DNA of 64,000 nt, from assembly GCA_963732005.1 (NCBI GenBank), contig CAVSXT010000003.1:620001-684000 (forward strand). Direction: 5' to 3'. Below the pieces are notes generated by a model, which searched no databases, had not been told where the DNA came from, and was given only the letters and a program-made list of their open reading frames with translations. Every line of letters starts with the position of its first letter. The stretch's first letter is position 1. Origin of the DNA: JASLEW01 sp963732005. Lineage in GTDB: Bacteria; Acidobacteriota; Thermoanaerobaculia; Multivoradales; UBA5704. A program made the translations under genes and the position numbers. Below, piece by piece: positions 25,068-33,861 of this stretch.

Positions 25068-27530
25068 ATGGCTGCTCCGACCAACCCGAGCCCTCCGAGC
25101 ACGCCGAGCGCGGTGCCCGCCGCCCTGGAAACTGCTTTCGTCGCCGTGATCGCCGCCGAGGCCGGCTGCCGCCCGTCGCAGGTCGAGGCCGCCGCCGGCC
25201 TGTTCGCCGAGGGCGCCACGGTGCCGTTCGTCGCCCGCTACCGGAAGGAGGCGACCGGCGGCCTGCAGGACGTCCAGCTCGAGCTGGTGGCCAAGCGCCG
25301 GGACTACTTCCTGGAGCTGGCGGCGCGGCGCGACGCGATCCTGGCGAGCCTCGAGGAGCAGGGCAAGCTGACGCCGGAGCTCGCGGCGGCGATCCGCGCC
25401 ACCCACTCCAAGCAGGAGCTCGAGGACCTCTACCTGCCGTACCGGCCGAAGCGCCGGACGCGGGCCCAGATCGCCCGCGAGCGCGGCCTCGAGCCACTCG
25501 CCGACGCCCTGCTCGCAGGGGCGGCCGCGGGCGGCCTGCCGGAAGCGCTGGCGCTGCCGTTCGTGGCGCCCGACCAGGGAGTCGAGGACGCGGCAATGGC
25601 GCTTGCCGGTGCGCGCGACGTGCTCGCCGAGCGGCTGGCCGAGAGCGCGCCGGCGCGTTCCCGTCTGCGGCGCACGCTGACCGACTCCGGCGTCCTGGCG
25701 GTGCGGGTGGTCACCGGCAAAGACCGGGAGCCCGACGCGGCGGTGTACCGAGATTACTTCGAGCACCAGGAGCCGGCCCGCGGCATCCCATCGCACCGGC
25801 TGCTGGCCATCCTGCGCGGCGAGCGGGAAGGCTACCTGGTCAGCGACCTGCGGATCGACGACGAGCGCGAGGCGGCGGAGGCTGCCGCCTCCTGGCAGGT
25901 GCCCCTCGGCTCGGCCTGCGGCCGCGAGGTGGCGGCCGCCAGCGCCGACGGCTACAAGCGCCTGCTGCGCCCGTCGATCGCCAACGAGGTGCGCGGCGAG
26001 CTGCGGCAGCGCGCCGACGCCGAGGCGATCGCGGTGTTCCGCGCCAACCTCGAGGCGTTGCTGTTGCAGGCGCCGTTCGGGCAGTTGCCGGTGATGGGCC
26101 TCGACCCCGGCCTGCGCACCGGGTGCAAGCTGGCGGTGGTCGAAGCCACCGGCCGGGTGGTGGCCACCGATGTGATCTTTCCCGTCCTGCGTCCCGAGCG
26201 GGAGGCCGCTGCCGCCGCCACCGTGCTGGCGCTGGCGGACCGCCACGGCGTGCGTGCCATCGCCATCGGCAACGGTACCGCGAGCCGCGAGACCGAGGTC
26301 TTCGTCCGCAAGGTGCTGGCCGGCGCCGGCGAGCAGGCGGTGGCGCAGGTGACGGTGGCGGTGGTGCCGGAGACCGGGGCGTCGGTCTACTCGGCGTCGG
26401 CGGTCGCTCGTGAGGAGCTGCCGGAGCTCGACGTGTCCCTGCGCGGCGCCGTCTCCATCGCCCGCCGCCTGCAGGACCCGCTGGCCGAGCTGGTCAAGAT
26501 CGAACCGCGATCGCTGGGGGTCGGCCAATACCAGCACGACGTCGACCAGAAGGACCTCGAGCGCGAGCTCGACACGGCGGTCGAAGGCGCCGTCAATCGC
26601 GTCGGCGTCGAGCTCAACTCCGCCTCGGCGCCGTTGCTGCGGCGGATCTCGGGGCTCTCCGAGCGGCTGGCGCGTGCCGTCGTCGAGCGCCGCGAGCGCC
26701 AGGGCCCCTACCGCTCCCGCCAGGAGCTGCTGCAGCTCGCCGGCTTCGGGCCCCGCACCTTCGAGCTGGCCGCCGGCTTCCTGCGGGTGCGTGGCGGCGA
26801 CCAGCCGCTCGACGCCACCGGCGTCCACCCGGAGCGCTACCCGGTGGTGCAGCGCATGGCCGGGGAGCTCGGGGTGCCGCTCGCCGAGCTGGTGGGCAAT
26901 CCGGCGCTGGTGTCGCGTCTCGACTTCGCGCGCTTCGCCGACGCCGCCGGGGGCCTCGGCAGCTTCACCCTCGGCGACATCCGCGCCGAGCTCGAGCGCC
27001 CCGGCCGCGATCCTCGCCCCGATTTCCGCACGCCGCGGTGGCGCCCGGACGTGACCAGCGTCAAGGACCTGGCGCCGGGCATGGTGCTCGAGGGGCGGGT
27101 CTCGAACGTCACCAACTTCGGCGCTTTCGTCGACGTCGGCGTGCATCGCGACGGGTTGGTGCACGTCTCGGAGCTCGCGCACCGCTGGATCGGCGATCCG
27201 CGCCAGGCCGTGCAGGTGGGGCAGATCGTCACCGTCAAGGTGCTCGAGGTGGACGTGCAGCGCGAGCGCGTCTCGCTGTCGCTCAAGGCCGTGCAGCCGG
27301 CGCCGGCGCCGGCAGCGGCGCCGCCCGCCGCCAGGCGCGGCGCTCCCGGCAGGGCGGTTGTGGCTCCGGTTGTCGCCAATCGCGACACTCCCGGCAGGGG
27401 GGCCGCGGCGCCGGTGGTCACTCCCAGGGCGCCCACGACGCCGGCCGCCAAGCCAGCCGCGCCCGCCGGCAATCCCGGCAAGAGCGTCGCGACGATCGAG
27501 GACCTGATGCGGAAATTCAACCGGCGATAG
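25068..27530 (+). CDS. tex: Tex family RNA-binding transcription accessory protein
   Basis: An 820-residue nucleic-acid-binding protein of the Tex/Spt6-like family. The N-terminal helical region (FVARYRKEATGGLQDVQLELV) is the standard Tex start. A YqgF-like RNase H fold follows (MGLDPGLRTGCKLAVV, AIAIGNGTASRETE), then a helix-hairpin-helix region (ASAPLLRRISGLSERLA, RQELLQLAGFGPRTFE) and a C-terminal S1 domain (PGMVLEGRVSNVTNFGAFVDVGV). The tail after S1 is Pro/Ala/Arg-rich and low complexity. GAGGAGG precedes ATG 25068. Tex is associated with transcription fidelity and stress; here it converges on the ABC exporter operon. Confidence 0.95.
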   Translation: MAAPTNPSPPSTPSAVPAALETAFVAVIAAEAGCRPSQVEAAAGLFAEGATVPFVARYRKEATGGLQDVQLELVAKRRDYFLELAARRDAILASLEEQGKLTPELAAAIRATHSKQELEDLYLPYRPKRRTRAQIARERGLEPLADALLAGAAAGGLPEALALPFVAPDQGVEDAAMALAGARDVLAERLAESAPARSRLRRTLTDSGVLAVRVVTGKDREPDAAVYRDYFEHQEPARGIPSHRLLAILRGEREGYLVSDLRIDDEREAAEAAASWQVPLGSACGREVAAASADGYKRLLRPSIANEVRGELRQRADAEAIAVFRANLEALLLQAPFGQLPVMGLDPGLRTGCKLAVVEATGRVVATDVIFPVLRPEREAAAAATVLALADRHGVRAIAIGNGTASRETEVFVRKVLAGAGEQAVAQVTVAVVPETGASVYSASAVAREELPELDVSLRGAVSIARRLQDPLAELVKIEPRSLGVGQYQHDVDQKDLERELDTAVEGAVNRVGVELNSASAPLLRRISGLSERLARAVVERRERQGPYRSRQELLQLAGFGPRTFELAAGFLRVRGGDQPLDATGVHPERYPVVQRMAGELGVPLAELVGNPALVSRLDFARFADAAGGLGSFTLGDIRAELERPGRDPRPDFRTPRWRPDVTSVKDLAPGMVLEGRVSNVTNFGAFVDVGVHRDGLVHVSELAHRWIGDPRQAVQVGQIVTVKVLEVDVQRERVSLSLKAVQPAPAPAAAPPAARRGAPGRAVVAPVVANRDTPGRGAAAPVVTPRAPTTPAAKPAAPAGNPGKSVATIEDLMRKFNRR

Positions 27531-27537
27531 CGCCGGT

Positions 27538-29346
27538 TCAGCGGTACGCTGCGGCTTGGATGCGATACAGCTCGGCGTAGGTCCCGCCCTTGGCGAGGAG
27601 CGCGTCGTGGGAGCCCGACTCCACCACCCGCGCCCCGTCCAGCACTACGATGAAGTCGGCCATGCGCACCGTGCTGAAGCGGTGCGACACCAGGATGGTG
27701 ATGCCGCCACCCGTTTCCCGATCGTCGCGGCCGGCGCGCGCCGCCGCCGCGAAGCGCTCGAACAGGGCGTGCTCGGTCTCGGCGTCGAGCGCCGCCGTGG
27801 GCTCGTCGAGCACCAGCAGCAGCGGCCGCTGGCGCATGAAGCCGCGGGCGAGCGCCAGCTTCTGCCACTGCCCGAAGCTGATCTCGGCGCCCTCCGGCCA
27901 GGTGGGGCCCAGCTGTGTCTCGAGGCCGGCGAGGAGCTGGTCCACGACGTCGCCGGCGCCGGCCCGCTCGACGGCCGCCGCCACCGCCGGCGTATCGTCG
28001 AGGCGCGGCAGATCGCCGATGCCGATGCTGTGGCGAGCCTTCAGCTCGAAGCGGAAGAAATCCTGGAAGGCGCCGGCCAGGCGCAGGCGCCACTCGTCCG
28101 GCGGCAGGCGCGCGAGATCCACCCCGTCGACCAGGATGCGCCCCCGGGTCGGCGCATACAGCCGGCACAGGAGCTTGACCAGGGTCGTCTTGCCGGCGCC
28201 GTTCTCGCCGACGATGGCGACCACCGAGCCCGGCGCGAGCTGCAAATTCACGTCGTCGAGGACCAGCCGCTCGGTTCCGGGATAGACAAAGGAAAGGTGC
28301 TCGAAGCGGATGCCCTCCTCGAGGCGCGCTGGCACCGTTGCGTCGGCGCCCTGCACCAGCGAGGCGGCGTAGTCCTCGAGCCACGCCAGGCGCCGCGAGC
28401 CGTCCAGCCAGACGCCACGCAGGAAGCCGATCTCGCCCACCGTCGCGCCGAGATAGGCCGACAGGCGCGATCCCGCCGCCAGCACCAGCAGCACGGCGCC
28501 GGGCGGCGCGGCGAGCGTCGACGACACGAACACCACGGCGCCGACGTAGGCGCCGCCGAAGACCGCCCAGCCCAGGGCGTGCCACCCGGCGCTGCCCATG
28601 CGGGCCGCCGCCACCGGCCCGTACCAGCGTTCCCAGGCCTCGCGGCGCTGCCTCGCGAGGCGCGCGCCGATGCGGGTGACGCGGACCTCCTTGCCGGGCG
28701 GCGCGGTGGTGGCAAGCTCGAACAGGTGCCGCGCCAGCCGGTGGAGCGGTGCGCCCCGCTCCTCGGCGGTGCGCTCGACGCCCGGCCGCCAGGTGGAGGC
28801 GAGCACCGCCGGCAGGGCGAACACGGCAAGCAGCGCCAGCGCCGGATGGATCGACACCAGCAGCGCCAGGGTCACGCCGAGGCGCAGGAACCAGCCGCAG
28901 GTGTTGAACATCGACATGTACATGTGGTCGAGCACGAACACCTGGTTGCGCAGCACCGCCAGGCGATCCAGGTATTCGGGGCGCTCGTGGTGCTCGATGG
29001 TGGCCACCGATGCCTGCAGCCGGGCCACGTGCGCTTCGAGCGCGATCGTCACCTGGTCGCGGAACCGCCGCTGGGTGCGGTCGCTGATCACGCGCAGGAA
29101 CCAGGTTGCGACCGCCGAGACTCCCAGCCCGGCGGCGGCGGCCATGGCCAGGCCGCGCCGGCCGCCGAGCAGGCCGTCGGCCAGGAACTTGAGCCACAGC
29201 GCCAGCAGCGCGTCGGGCAGCGCGGCGAGCAGCGACAGGCCGAACGCTACGCTCAGCAGCAGCGGCTCGGCCTCGTAGCCGCGCTTGAGCGCGCGCCACA
29301 TGGCGGGCAGCGCACGCGGCAGCGGCAGCCGCTCAGTCGAGGGCAT
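27538..29346 (-). CDS. ABC half-exporter (membrane domain plus ATPase), subunit 2
   Basis: A 602-residue fused TMD-NBD. Hydrophobic helices occupy about 25-330. NBD: Walker A GENGAGKTT near 373, Q-loop AFQDFFRFEL, Walker B LLLVLDEPTAALD and H-loop LVSHRFST. The signature is ISFGQWQKL, so the second position is Phe rather than the usual Gly of LSGGQ, a divergence seen in heterodimeric exporters. There is no C39 peptidase domain. It overlaps the next upstream ABC gene by 14 bp, so the two most likely form a heterodimeric exporter. Substrate unknown; a peptide or lipid is plausible. Confidence 0.9.
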   Translation of the reverse strand: MPSTERLPLPRALPAMWRALKRGYEAEPLLLSVAFGLSLLAALPDALLALWLKFLADGLLGGRRGLAMAAAAGLGVSAVATWFLRVISDRTQRRFRDQVTIALEAHVARLQASVATIEHHERPEYLDRLAVLRNQVFVLDHMYMSMFNTCGWFLRLGVTLALLVSIHPALALLAVFALPAVLASTWRPGVERTAEERGAPLHRLARHLFELATTAPPGKEVRVTRIGARLARQRREAWERWYGPVAAARMGSAGWHALGWAVFGGAYVGAVVFVSSTLAAPPGAVLLVLAAGSRLSAYLGATVGEIGFLRGVWLDGSRRLAWLEDYAASLVQGADATVPARLEEGIRFEHLSFVYPGTERLVLDDVNLQLAPGSVVAIVGENGAGKTTLVKLLCRLYAPTRGRILVDGVDLARLPPDEWRLRLAGAFQDFFRFELKARHSIGIGDLPRLDDTPAVAAAVERAGAGDVVDQLLAGLETQLGPTWPEGAEISFGQWQKLALARGFMRQRPLLLVLDEPTAALDAETEHALFERFAAAARAGRDDRETGGGITILVSHRFSTVRMADFIVVLDGARVVESGSHDALLAKGGTYAELYRIQAAAYR

Positions 29347-31156
29347 CGAGGCCCGCCGGTTCGTTGCCGTCGCCGTTGCCGTCGCCGTTGCCGGTGCCGA
29401 AGCGCGACGCCTGCAGCTCGAACATGGTGTGGTAGCGGCCGCCCGCCGCCATCAGCTCTTCATGGGTGCCGAGCTCCACCACCCTGCCGTGCTCGAGCAC
29501 GCAGATGCGGTCGGCGTGGCGCACCGTCGAGAAGCGGTGCGAGATGAGGATGGTGGTGGTATGCCGGGTGGCGGCGAGGATGCGGTCGAAGATCTCGGCC
29601 TCGCCGCGGACGTCGAGCTGGGCGGTGGGCTCGTCGAGCAGCACCACCCCGGCGCCGAGGCGCACCGCGCAGAGCGCCCGTGCCAGGGCGACCCGCTGCC
29701 ACTGGCCGCCCGACAGCTCGGTGCCGCCGGGGTAGCCGCGCGCCAGCACCGTGTCGAGAGCGGCCAGCCCGCCGGCGCCGGCGTCGGCTAGCGCCGCCAG
29801 GATCGCCTCGTCCGGGGCGCCGCCGGGCGCCACGTTGTCGCGCAGTGGCAGCTCGAAGCGGATGAAGTCCTGGAAGACGGCGGTCAGGCGCGCTCGCCAG
29901 GCGTCGAGGTCCAGGTCGCGGAGATCGACGCCGTCCACCTCGATGGCGCCGTCCTGGGGATCGTAGAGCCGGCAGAGCAGCTTCGCGATCGTGGTCTTGC
30001 CGGCGCCGTTCTGGCCGACGATGGCGAGCGACGAGCCGGCGGGGATCGCCAGGTCGAAGCCGGCCAGCACCGGCTTGCCGCCGGCCGGATAGGCGAAGGT
30101 GAGGTTGCGGAAACGCAGCTCGTGCGCCGGCATCCCGGCGGCGGCCGCACGGCGGCCCGTGGCTAGCGCCCCTGCCGGATCCATTGCCGCCTCCAGGCGC
30201 AGCACCGCGGCGGCCGGCGCGGCGGCGCCGTCTAGCGCCCACGACAGCCAGCCGAAGGCGATCGTGCTGGTGCCCACCGCGGCGGTCGCGAAGGTCACCA
30301 GGCGGGCGAGCGTCAGCCTGCCGTCGGCCGCGGCGGCGCCCAGCGACCAGAACACCGCGAGGTTGGCCGTGAGCACCAGCAGCAGGCTCCAGAGCACCGG
30401 CCGTTCGCGCAGCCGCGTGGCCTGCCAGCGCAGCTCGAACAGGCGGCGGCGGCGCGAGCGGAAGCGCTCGACGACCCATCCGGCCAGGCCGAAGAGCCGC
30501 AGCTCCTTGGCGGCCGGCGCGTCGACCGCCAGTCGGTAGGCGTAATCCGCGTGGCGCTGCGCATCGCGCACCTCCTCGGTGTTGCGATCGCGCCAGACGC
30601 TGCTCTCGCGCAGCAGCCAGTGGGTGCCGAGCCAGGCGCCCGCCAGCAGCGGCGGCGCCCAGGCCGCGTAGCCGGCGAGCACCGCCGCCGAGGCGAGGCC
30701 GCTCACCATCTCCACCAGTCCGCCGGCGATGAAGTCCATGGCGATGAACAGCGGCGGACCGGAGATGGCGAGGTCGAAATCGCGCGCCATCGTCAGGTCG
30801 CTGGTGAGGCGCGGGTCCTCGAGGTGGCCCATGCCCGGCGGGCGGAGGCAGGCGGCGGTGAGCTGGTCGTAGAGCCAGGCCGCGGTGCGGCTGCCGAGAT
30901 TGGCGCCGATCGCCTTGTGGATCGGCGGCAGCACCTGCAGCAGCACGAACACGACTCCGGCCAGCGCCAGCGGCGCCGCCAGGCCGGCGCGCCGCTGGAC
31001 CGCGCCGACCAGCCCGCCCATGGCGATCGCGAACAGCGCTGGCAGCAGCCCACGCAGCACCAGCACGGTCCACCACGAGATCGCCAGGGCGCGGTCGGCC
31101 CGCGGCAGCACGCCGGCGAACAGCCATTCGGCCCGCGCGCGCAGGCGCTCGATCAT
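29333..31156 (-). CDS. ABC half-exporter (membrane domain plus ATPase), subunit 1
   Basis: A 607-residue fused TMD-NBD, partner of the downstream half-transporter. Six hydrophobic helices lie in about 25-310; NBD: Walker A GQNGAGKTT, Q-loop VFQDFIRFELPL, canonical signature LSGGQWQRVALARAL, Walker B GVVLLDEPTAQLD and H-loop LISHRFSTV. The C-terminal tail is Gly/Asn/Asp-rich. The start ATG 31156 is 7 bp after the beta-lactamase-like gene stop. One canonical and one altered signature across the pair fits an asymmetric heterodimer with one degenerate ATP site. Confidence 0.91.
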   Translation of the reverse strand: MIERLRARAEWLFAGVLPRADRALAISWWTVLVLRGLLPALFAIAMGGLVGAVQRRAGLAAPLALAGVVFVLLQVLPPIHKAIGANLGSRTAAWLYDQLTAACLRPPGMGHLEDPRLTSDLTMARDFDLAISGPPLFIAMDFIAGGLVEMVSGLASAAVLAGYAAWAPPLLAGAWLGTHWLLRESSVWRDRNTEEVRDAQRHADYAYRLAVDAPAAKELRLFGLAGWVVERFRSRRRRLFELRWQATRLRERPVLWSLLLVLTANLAVFWSLGAAAADGRLTLARLVTFATAAVGTSTIAFGWLSWALDGAAAPAAAVLRLEAAMDPAGALATGRRAAAAGMPAHELRFRNLTFAYPAGGKPVLAGFDLAIPAGSSLAIVGQNGAGKTTIAKLLCRLYDPQDGAIEVDGVDLRDLDLDAWRARLTAVFQDFIRFELPLRDNVAPGGAPDEAILAALADAGAGGLAALDTVLARGYPGGTELSGGQWQRVALARALCAVRLGAGVVLLDEPTAQLDVRGEAEIFDRILAATRHTTTILISHRFSTVRHADRICVLEHGRVVELGTHEELMAAGGRYHTMFELQASRFGTGNGDGNGDGNEPAGLDALD

Positions 31157-31163
31157 CGCGGCT

Positions 31164-32264
31164 TCACTCCCGGCCGCCGTCGCCCCCCGGCCGGTGCCGG
31201 CGCGGCGTGGCGACGGGAGGCGGTGGCGGCGGCAGGTGACGGGCGTCCCAGATGCCGCGCGAGAGGCCGGCGATGAAGCGGTCCGCCGCCGCCTCGTCGG
31301 CGAAGCCGCCGGTGAGCACGACCAGCACGTAGGGCTGCTCGCCGGGCGGCGAGACGATGGCCGCGTCGTGATGGAAGCCGACGATGTCGCCGGTCTTGTG
31401 GGCGACCGGCACACCCGCCGGCAGGCCGGCCGGGATCTTCTCGTTGAACTCCTGCGCCCCCAGCACCGCCAGCATCGCGGTGGCCGCCCGGTGCGAGAGG
31501 GGCGGCGCGGCGAGCGGCTCGTTGGCGCCGGGATCGGGCGCGGCGGCGGGCGCGGCGGCGGGGCTGCCGGCAGTGCGCGCGATGGCCGCCAGCATCACCA
31601 TCAGGTCGATGGCGGTGACCTCGTTGTTGAGGCCGGCCTGGAAGGCCTTCTCGTCCTCGACGCCGCGCAGCACCTGGGTGCTGTAGGCGCCCAGCCGGCG
31701 CATCGCGTCCACCACCCGCGCGGCGCCGAGCTGGTCGACCAGCAGGTTGGTCGCCAGGTTCGAGCTGCGCACGATCATGTGGCGGATGAGCTCGGAGAGC
31801 GGCAGCGTGGTGCCGACCGCCGCATACAGCTGGGGATCGGCGTCGTCCGCCGGCGCCAGCTGGAAGCGCGAGCCGTCGACGATGCTGCGGAACTCGTTGC
31901 GCACCGCCACCGGCTGGTCGATGGTCATGGCGCCCTGATCGACGGCGTCCCAGGCGGCGATCATCACCGGCACCTTCATGGTGCTGGCGGCGTGGAACGG
32001 GCGGTTCTCGTTGCGCAGCACGCGGGCGCCGCTGGCGAGGTCCAGGTAGGCGACCGCGACCGTGACCTTGGCGGTGTGGCGGTACGCCCGGTCCACCGCC
32101 TTCTCGACGGCCTGCGCCTGCGGCGTGAGCGGCCCCTCCCACGGCGCCCGCGGCCCGGCCGGAGCCGAGCCGGCGCAGCCGGAGACCGACAGGGAGATGA
32201 CGGCGAAGAGGGCGAAGTGGGTGAAGCGGGCGACGCAGAGCGCCCCCGGCAGCGGTCGCCTCAT
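31164..32264 (-). CDS. Class A beta-lactamase-like serine hydrolase lipoprotein
   Basis: A 366-residue exported protein with a lipobox-like SLSVSGC near residue 30. Serine beta-lactamase motifs: STMK (SxxK, about 94-97), SSN in place of SDN (VRSSNLATN), and HKTG (KTG triad). In the omega-loop, the LN that normally follows Glu166 is preceded by FQAG, placing Gln where the deacylating Glu should be. It may therefore be a slow hydrolase or a penicillin-binding/peptidase relative rather than an efficient beta-lactamase. A proline-rich C-terminal tail is unusual. It overlaps rsmI by 4 bp. Confidence 0.85.
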   Translation of the reverse strand: MRRPLPGALCVARFTHFALFAVISLSVSGCAGSAPAGPRAPWEGPLTPQAQAVEKAVDRAYRHTAKVTVAVAYLDLASGARVLRNENRPFHAASTMKVPVMIAAWDAVDQGAMTIDQPVAVRNEFRSIVDGSRFQLAPADDADPQLYAAVGTTLPLSELIRHMIVRSSNLATNLLVDQLGAARVVDAMRRLGAYSTQVLRGVEDEKAFQAGLNNEVTAIDLMVMLAAIARTAGSPAAAPAAAPDPGANEPLAAPPLSHRAATAMLAVLGAQEFNEKIPAGLPAGVPVAHKTGDIVGFHHDAAIVSPPGEQPYVLVVLTGGFADEAAADRFIAGLSRGIWDARHLPPPPPPVATPRRHRPGGDGGRE

Positions 32265-33007
32265 GCCTTAGCCTCCGGTTCCGGCTCTGGTTCCACTTGC
32301 GCCTCCGCCTCGGCTCGCGCGTCGCGCGCGCGGGGTCCGGCGCCGATCACCAGCACGAGCTCGCCCCGGATCGAAGGCCGCGCCTGCCAGGCGGCGAGCT
32401 GCGCGGCCAGCGGCGCGCGCACCACCTCCTCGTGCAGCTTGGTGAGCTCGCGCGCCACCGCCGCCGGGCGGTCGCCCAGCTCGGCGAGGGCATCGGCGAG
32501 GCTGGCCAGCAGGCGGTGCGGCGACTCGAAGACCACCAGCGTATGGCCGAGCGCGGCCCAGCCGCGGTAGAACTCGCGGCGCTTGCCCTGCCGCGGCGGC
32601 GCGAAGCCCGCAAAGGTGAACGGGTAGGGCGGCAGGGCCGAGGCCACCAGCGCCGCCAGCACCCCGGAGGGGCCCGGCAGCGGCTCGATGCGGGCGCCCT
32701 GCGCCGCCGCCTCGCGCACCAGCAGGTAGCCGGGATCGGACAGCAGCGGCGTGCCCGCGTCGCTCGCCAGCGCCACCGTGCTGCCGGCCGCCAGCTCCTC
32801 CAGGAGGCGCGGCAGCCGCTGGCGCTCGTTGTGCTCGTGCAGGGAGACCAGCGGCTTGCGCAGGCCGAGATGCGCCAGCAGCCGGCCGGTGTGGCGGGTG
32901 TCCTCGCAGGCCACCAGGTCGGCGGCGGCGAAGGCGTCGCGGGCGCGCGGCGACAGGTCGCCCAGATTGCCGATCGGCGTCGCGATCACCAGGAGCCGGC
33001 CGGCCAT
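32261..33007 (-). CDS. rsmI: 16S rRNA (cytidine-1402-2'-O)-methyltransferase
   Basis: A 248-residue SAM-dependent tetrapyrrole-methylase-fold enzyme that 2'-O-methylates C1402 of 16S rRNA. Family signature: LLVIATPIGNLGDLSPRA at the N-terminus, CEDTRHTGRLL, SLHEHNERQR, ALASDAGTPLLSDPGYLLV, PLPGPSGVLAAL and VFESPHRL. The C-terminal Glu/Pro/Ala tail is a local addition. Start and stop overlap nadE (1 bp) and the beta-lactamase-like gene (4 bp), so it sits mid-operon. Confidence 0.96.
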   Translation of the reverse strand: MAGRLLVIATPIGNLGDLSPRARDAFAAADLVACEDTRHTGRLLAHLGLRKPLVSLHEHNERQRLPRLLEELAAGSTVALASDAGTPLLSDPGYLLVREAAAQGARIEPLPGPSGVLAALVASALPPYPFTFAGFAPPRQGKRREFYRGWAALGHTLVVFESPHRLLASLADALAELGDRPAAVARELTKLHEEVVRAPLAAQLAAWQARPSIRGELVLVIGAGPRARDARAEAEAQVEPEPEPEAKA

Positions 33008-33861
33008 CAGTCGCGGGGGATCTCCTGGTCGAGGTTGATGGCGCTCCCCGACAGGCGCGCGATCAGCATCAGCCGGCGCTTGTAGCGGTTCGCCTGCTCC
33101 AGCGCGACGATGCGCCGCACCGCGGCCTCCTCGTAGCCGCGTTCCACCACCTCGGCCGGGCGCAGGCCGAGGTCGAACAGCAGGTACAGCACCTCGTCGG
33201 CCACCGCGTAGGTGACGCCCAGCTCATCCTCGTCGGTCTGCCCCGGCCAGAGGTCCGCCGTGGGCTGCTTCGCCACCACCCGGTCCGGCAGGCCGAGGTG
33301 GGCGGCGAGCCGCCAGACCTGCTGCTTGTAGAGGTCGCCGAGCGGGTTGAGCGAGCTGGCGTTGTCGCCGAAGACCGTCGAGTAACCGAGCAGGATCTCG
33401 GTCTTGTTGGACGTGCCGAGCACCAGGCAGCCGAGCTTCTTGGCCTGGTCGAAGAGGATGGACATGCGCTCGCGCGCCAACTTGTTGCCGCGGCGGCCCG
33501 CGGCGCCCGCGGGGTTGTCCGGGTTCTCCGGGATCTCGAGCGCGAAATAGGGGTCGACCATCGGCGAGATGTCGATTGCGCGGTGCTCGATCCCGAGCTG
33601 CTCGGCGACGGTGCGTGCGTCGGCCGCGGAGTCGGCATGGGAGGAGCGGTAGGGGAGCAGGAAGGCGTGGACCCGCTGCGGCCCGAGCGCGCGCGCGGCG
33701 AGCGCGGCGGCGAGCGCCGAGTCGACGCCTCCCGAGAGGCCGACCACGACTCCCTGGGTGCCGGAGGTCTCGACGGCGTCGCGGATGAAGTCGGTGAGCA
33801 CCGCGGCCGCGAGCGGTGCGTTGAGCGCGAGCCGCTCCGCCACCTGCTCGCGGTGGATCAT
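33007..33861 (-). CDS. nadE: NAD+ synthetase (ammonia-type catalytic domain only)
   Basis: A 284-residue N-type ATP pyrophosphatase that amidates nicotinic acid adenine dinucleotide to NAD+. The PP-loop GLSGGVDSALAAALA lies near residue 41; LGTSNKTEILLGYSTVFGDN and GDLYKQQVWRLAAHLG are NadE signatures. It lacks the N-terminal glutaminase domain of glutamine-dependent NadE, but the gene immediately upstream (4-bp overlap) encodes a nitrilase-fold amidohydrolase that could supply ammonia in trans. The ATG at 33861 is set by that overlap. Confidence 0.95.
   Translation of the reverse strand: MIHREQVAERLALNAPLAAAVLTDFIRDAVETSGTQGVVVGLSGGVDSALAAALAARALGPQRVHAFLLPYRSSHADSAADARTVAEQLGIEHRAIDISPMVDPYFALEIPENPDNPAGAAGRRGNKLARERMSILFDQAKKLGCLVLGTSNKTEILLGYSTVFGDNASSLNPLGDLYKQQVWRLAAHLGLPDRVVAKQPTADLWPGQTDEDELGVTYAVADEVLYLLFDLGLRPAEVVERGYEEAAVRRIVALEQANRYKRRLMLIARLSGSAINLDQEIPRD

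Noticed and set aside
24818..26413. 531-codon plus-strand frame starting inside the sigma factor gene and running into tex
   Set aside because: It is in the wrong frame relative to tex, whose YqgF, HhH and S1 motifs are all in the 25068 frame.
27538..31156. The ABC pair as the dedicated RiPP exporter
   Set aside because: No C39 peptidase domain, 9 kb away, opposite strand and in a housekeeping operon; kept only as a possibility in the findings.
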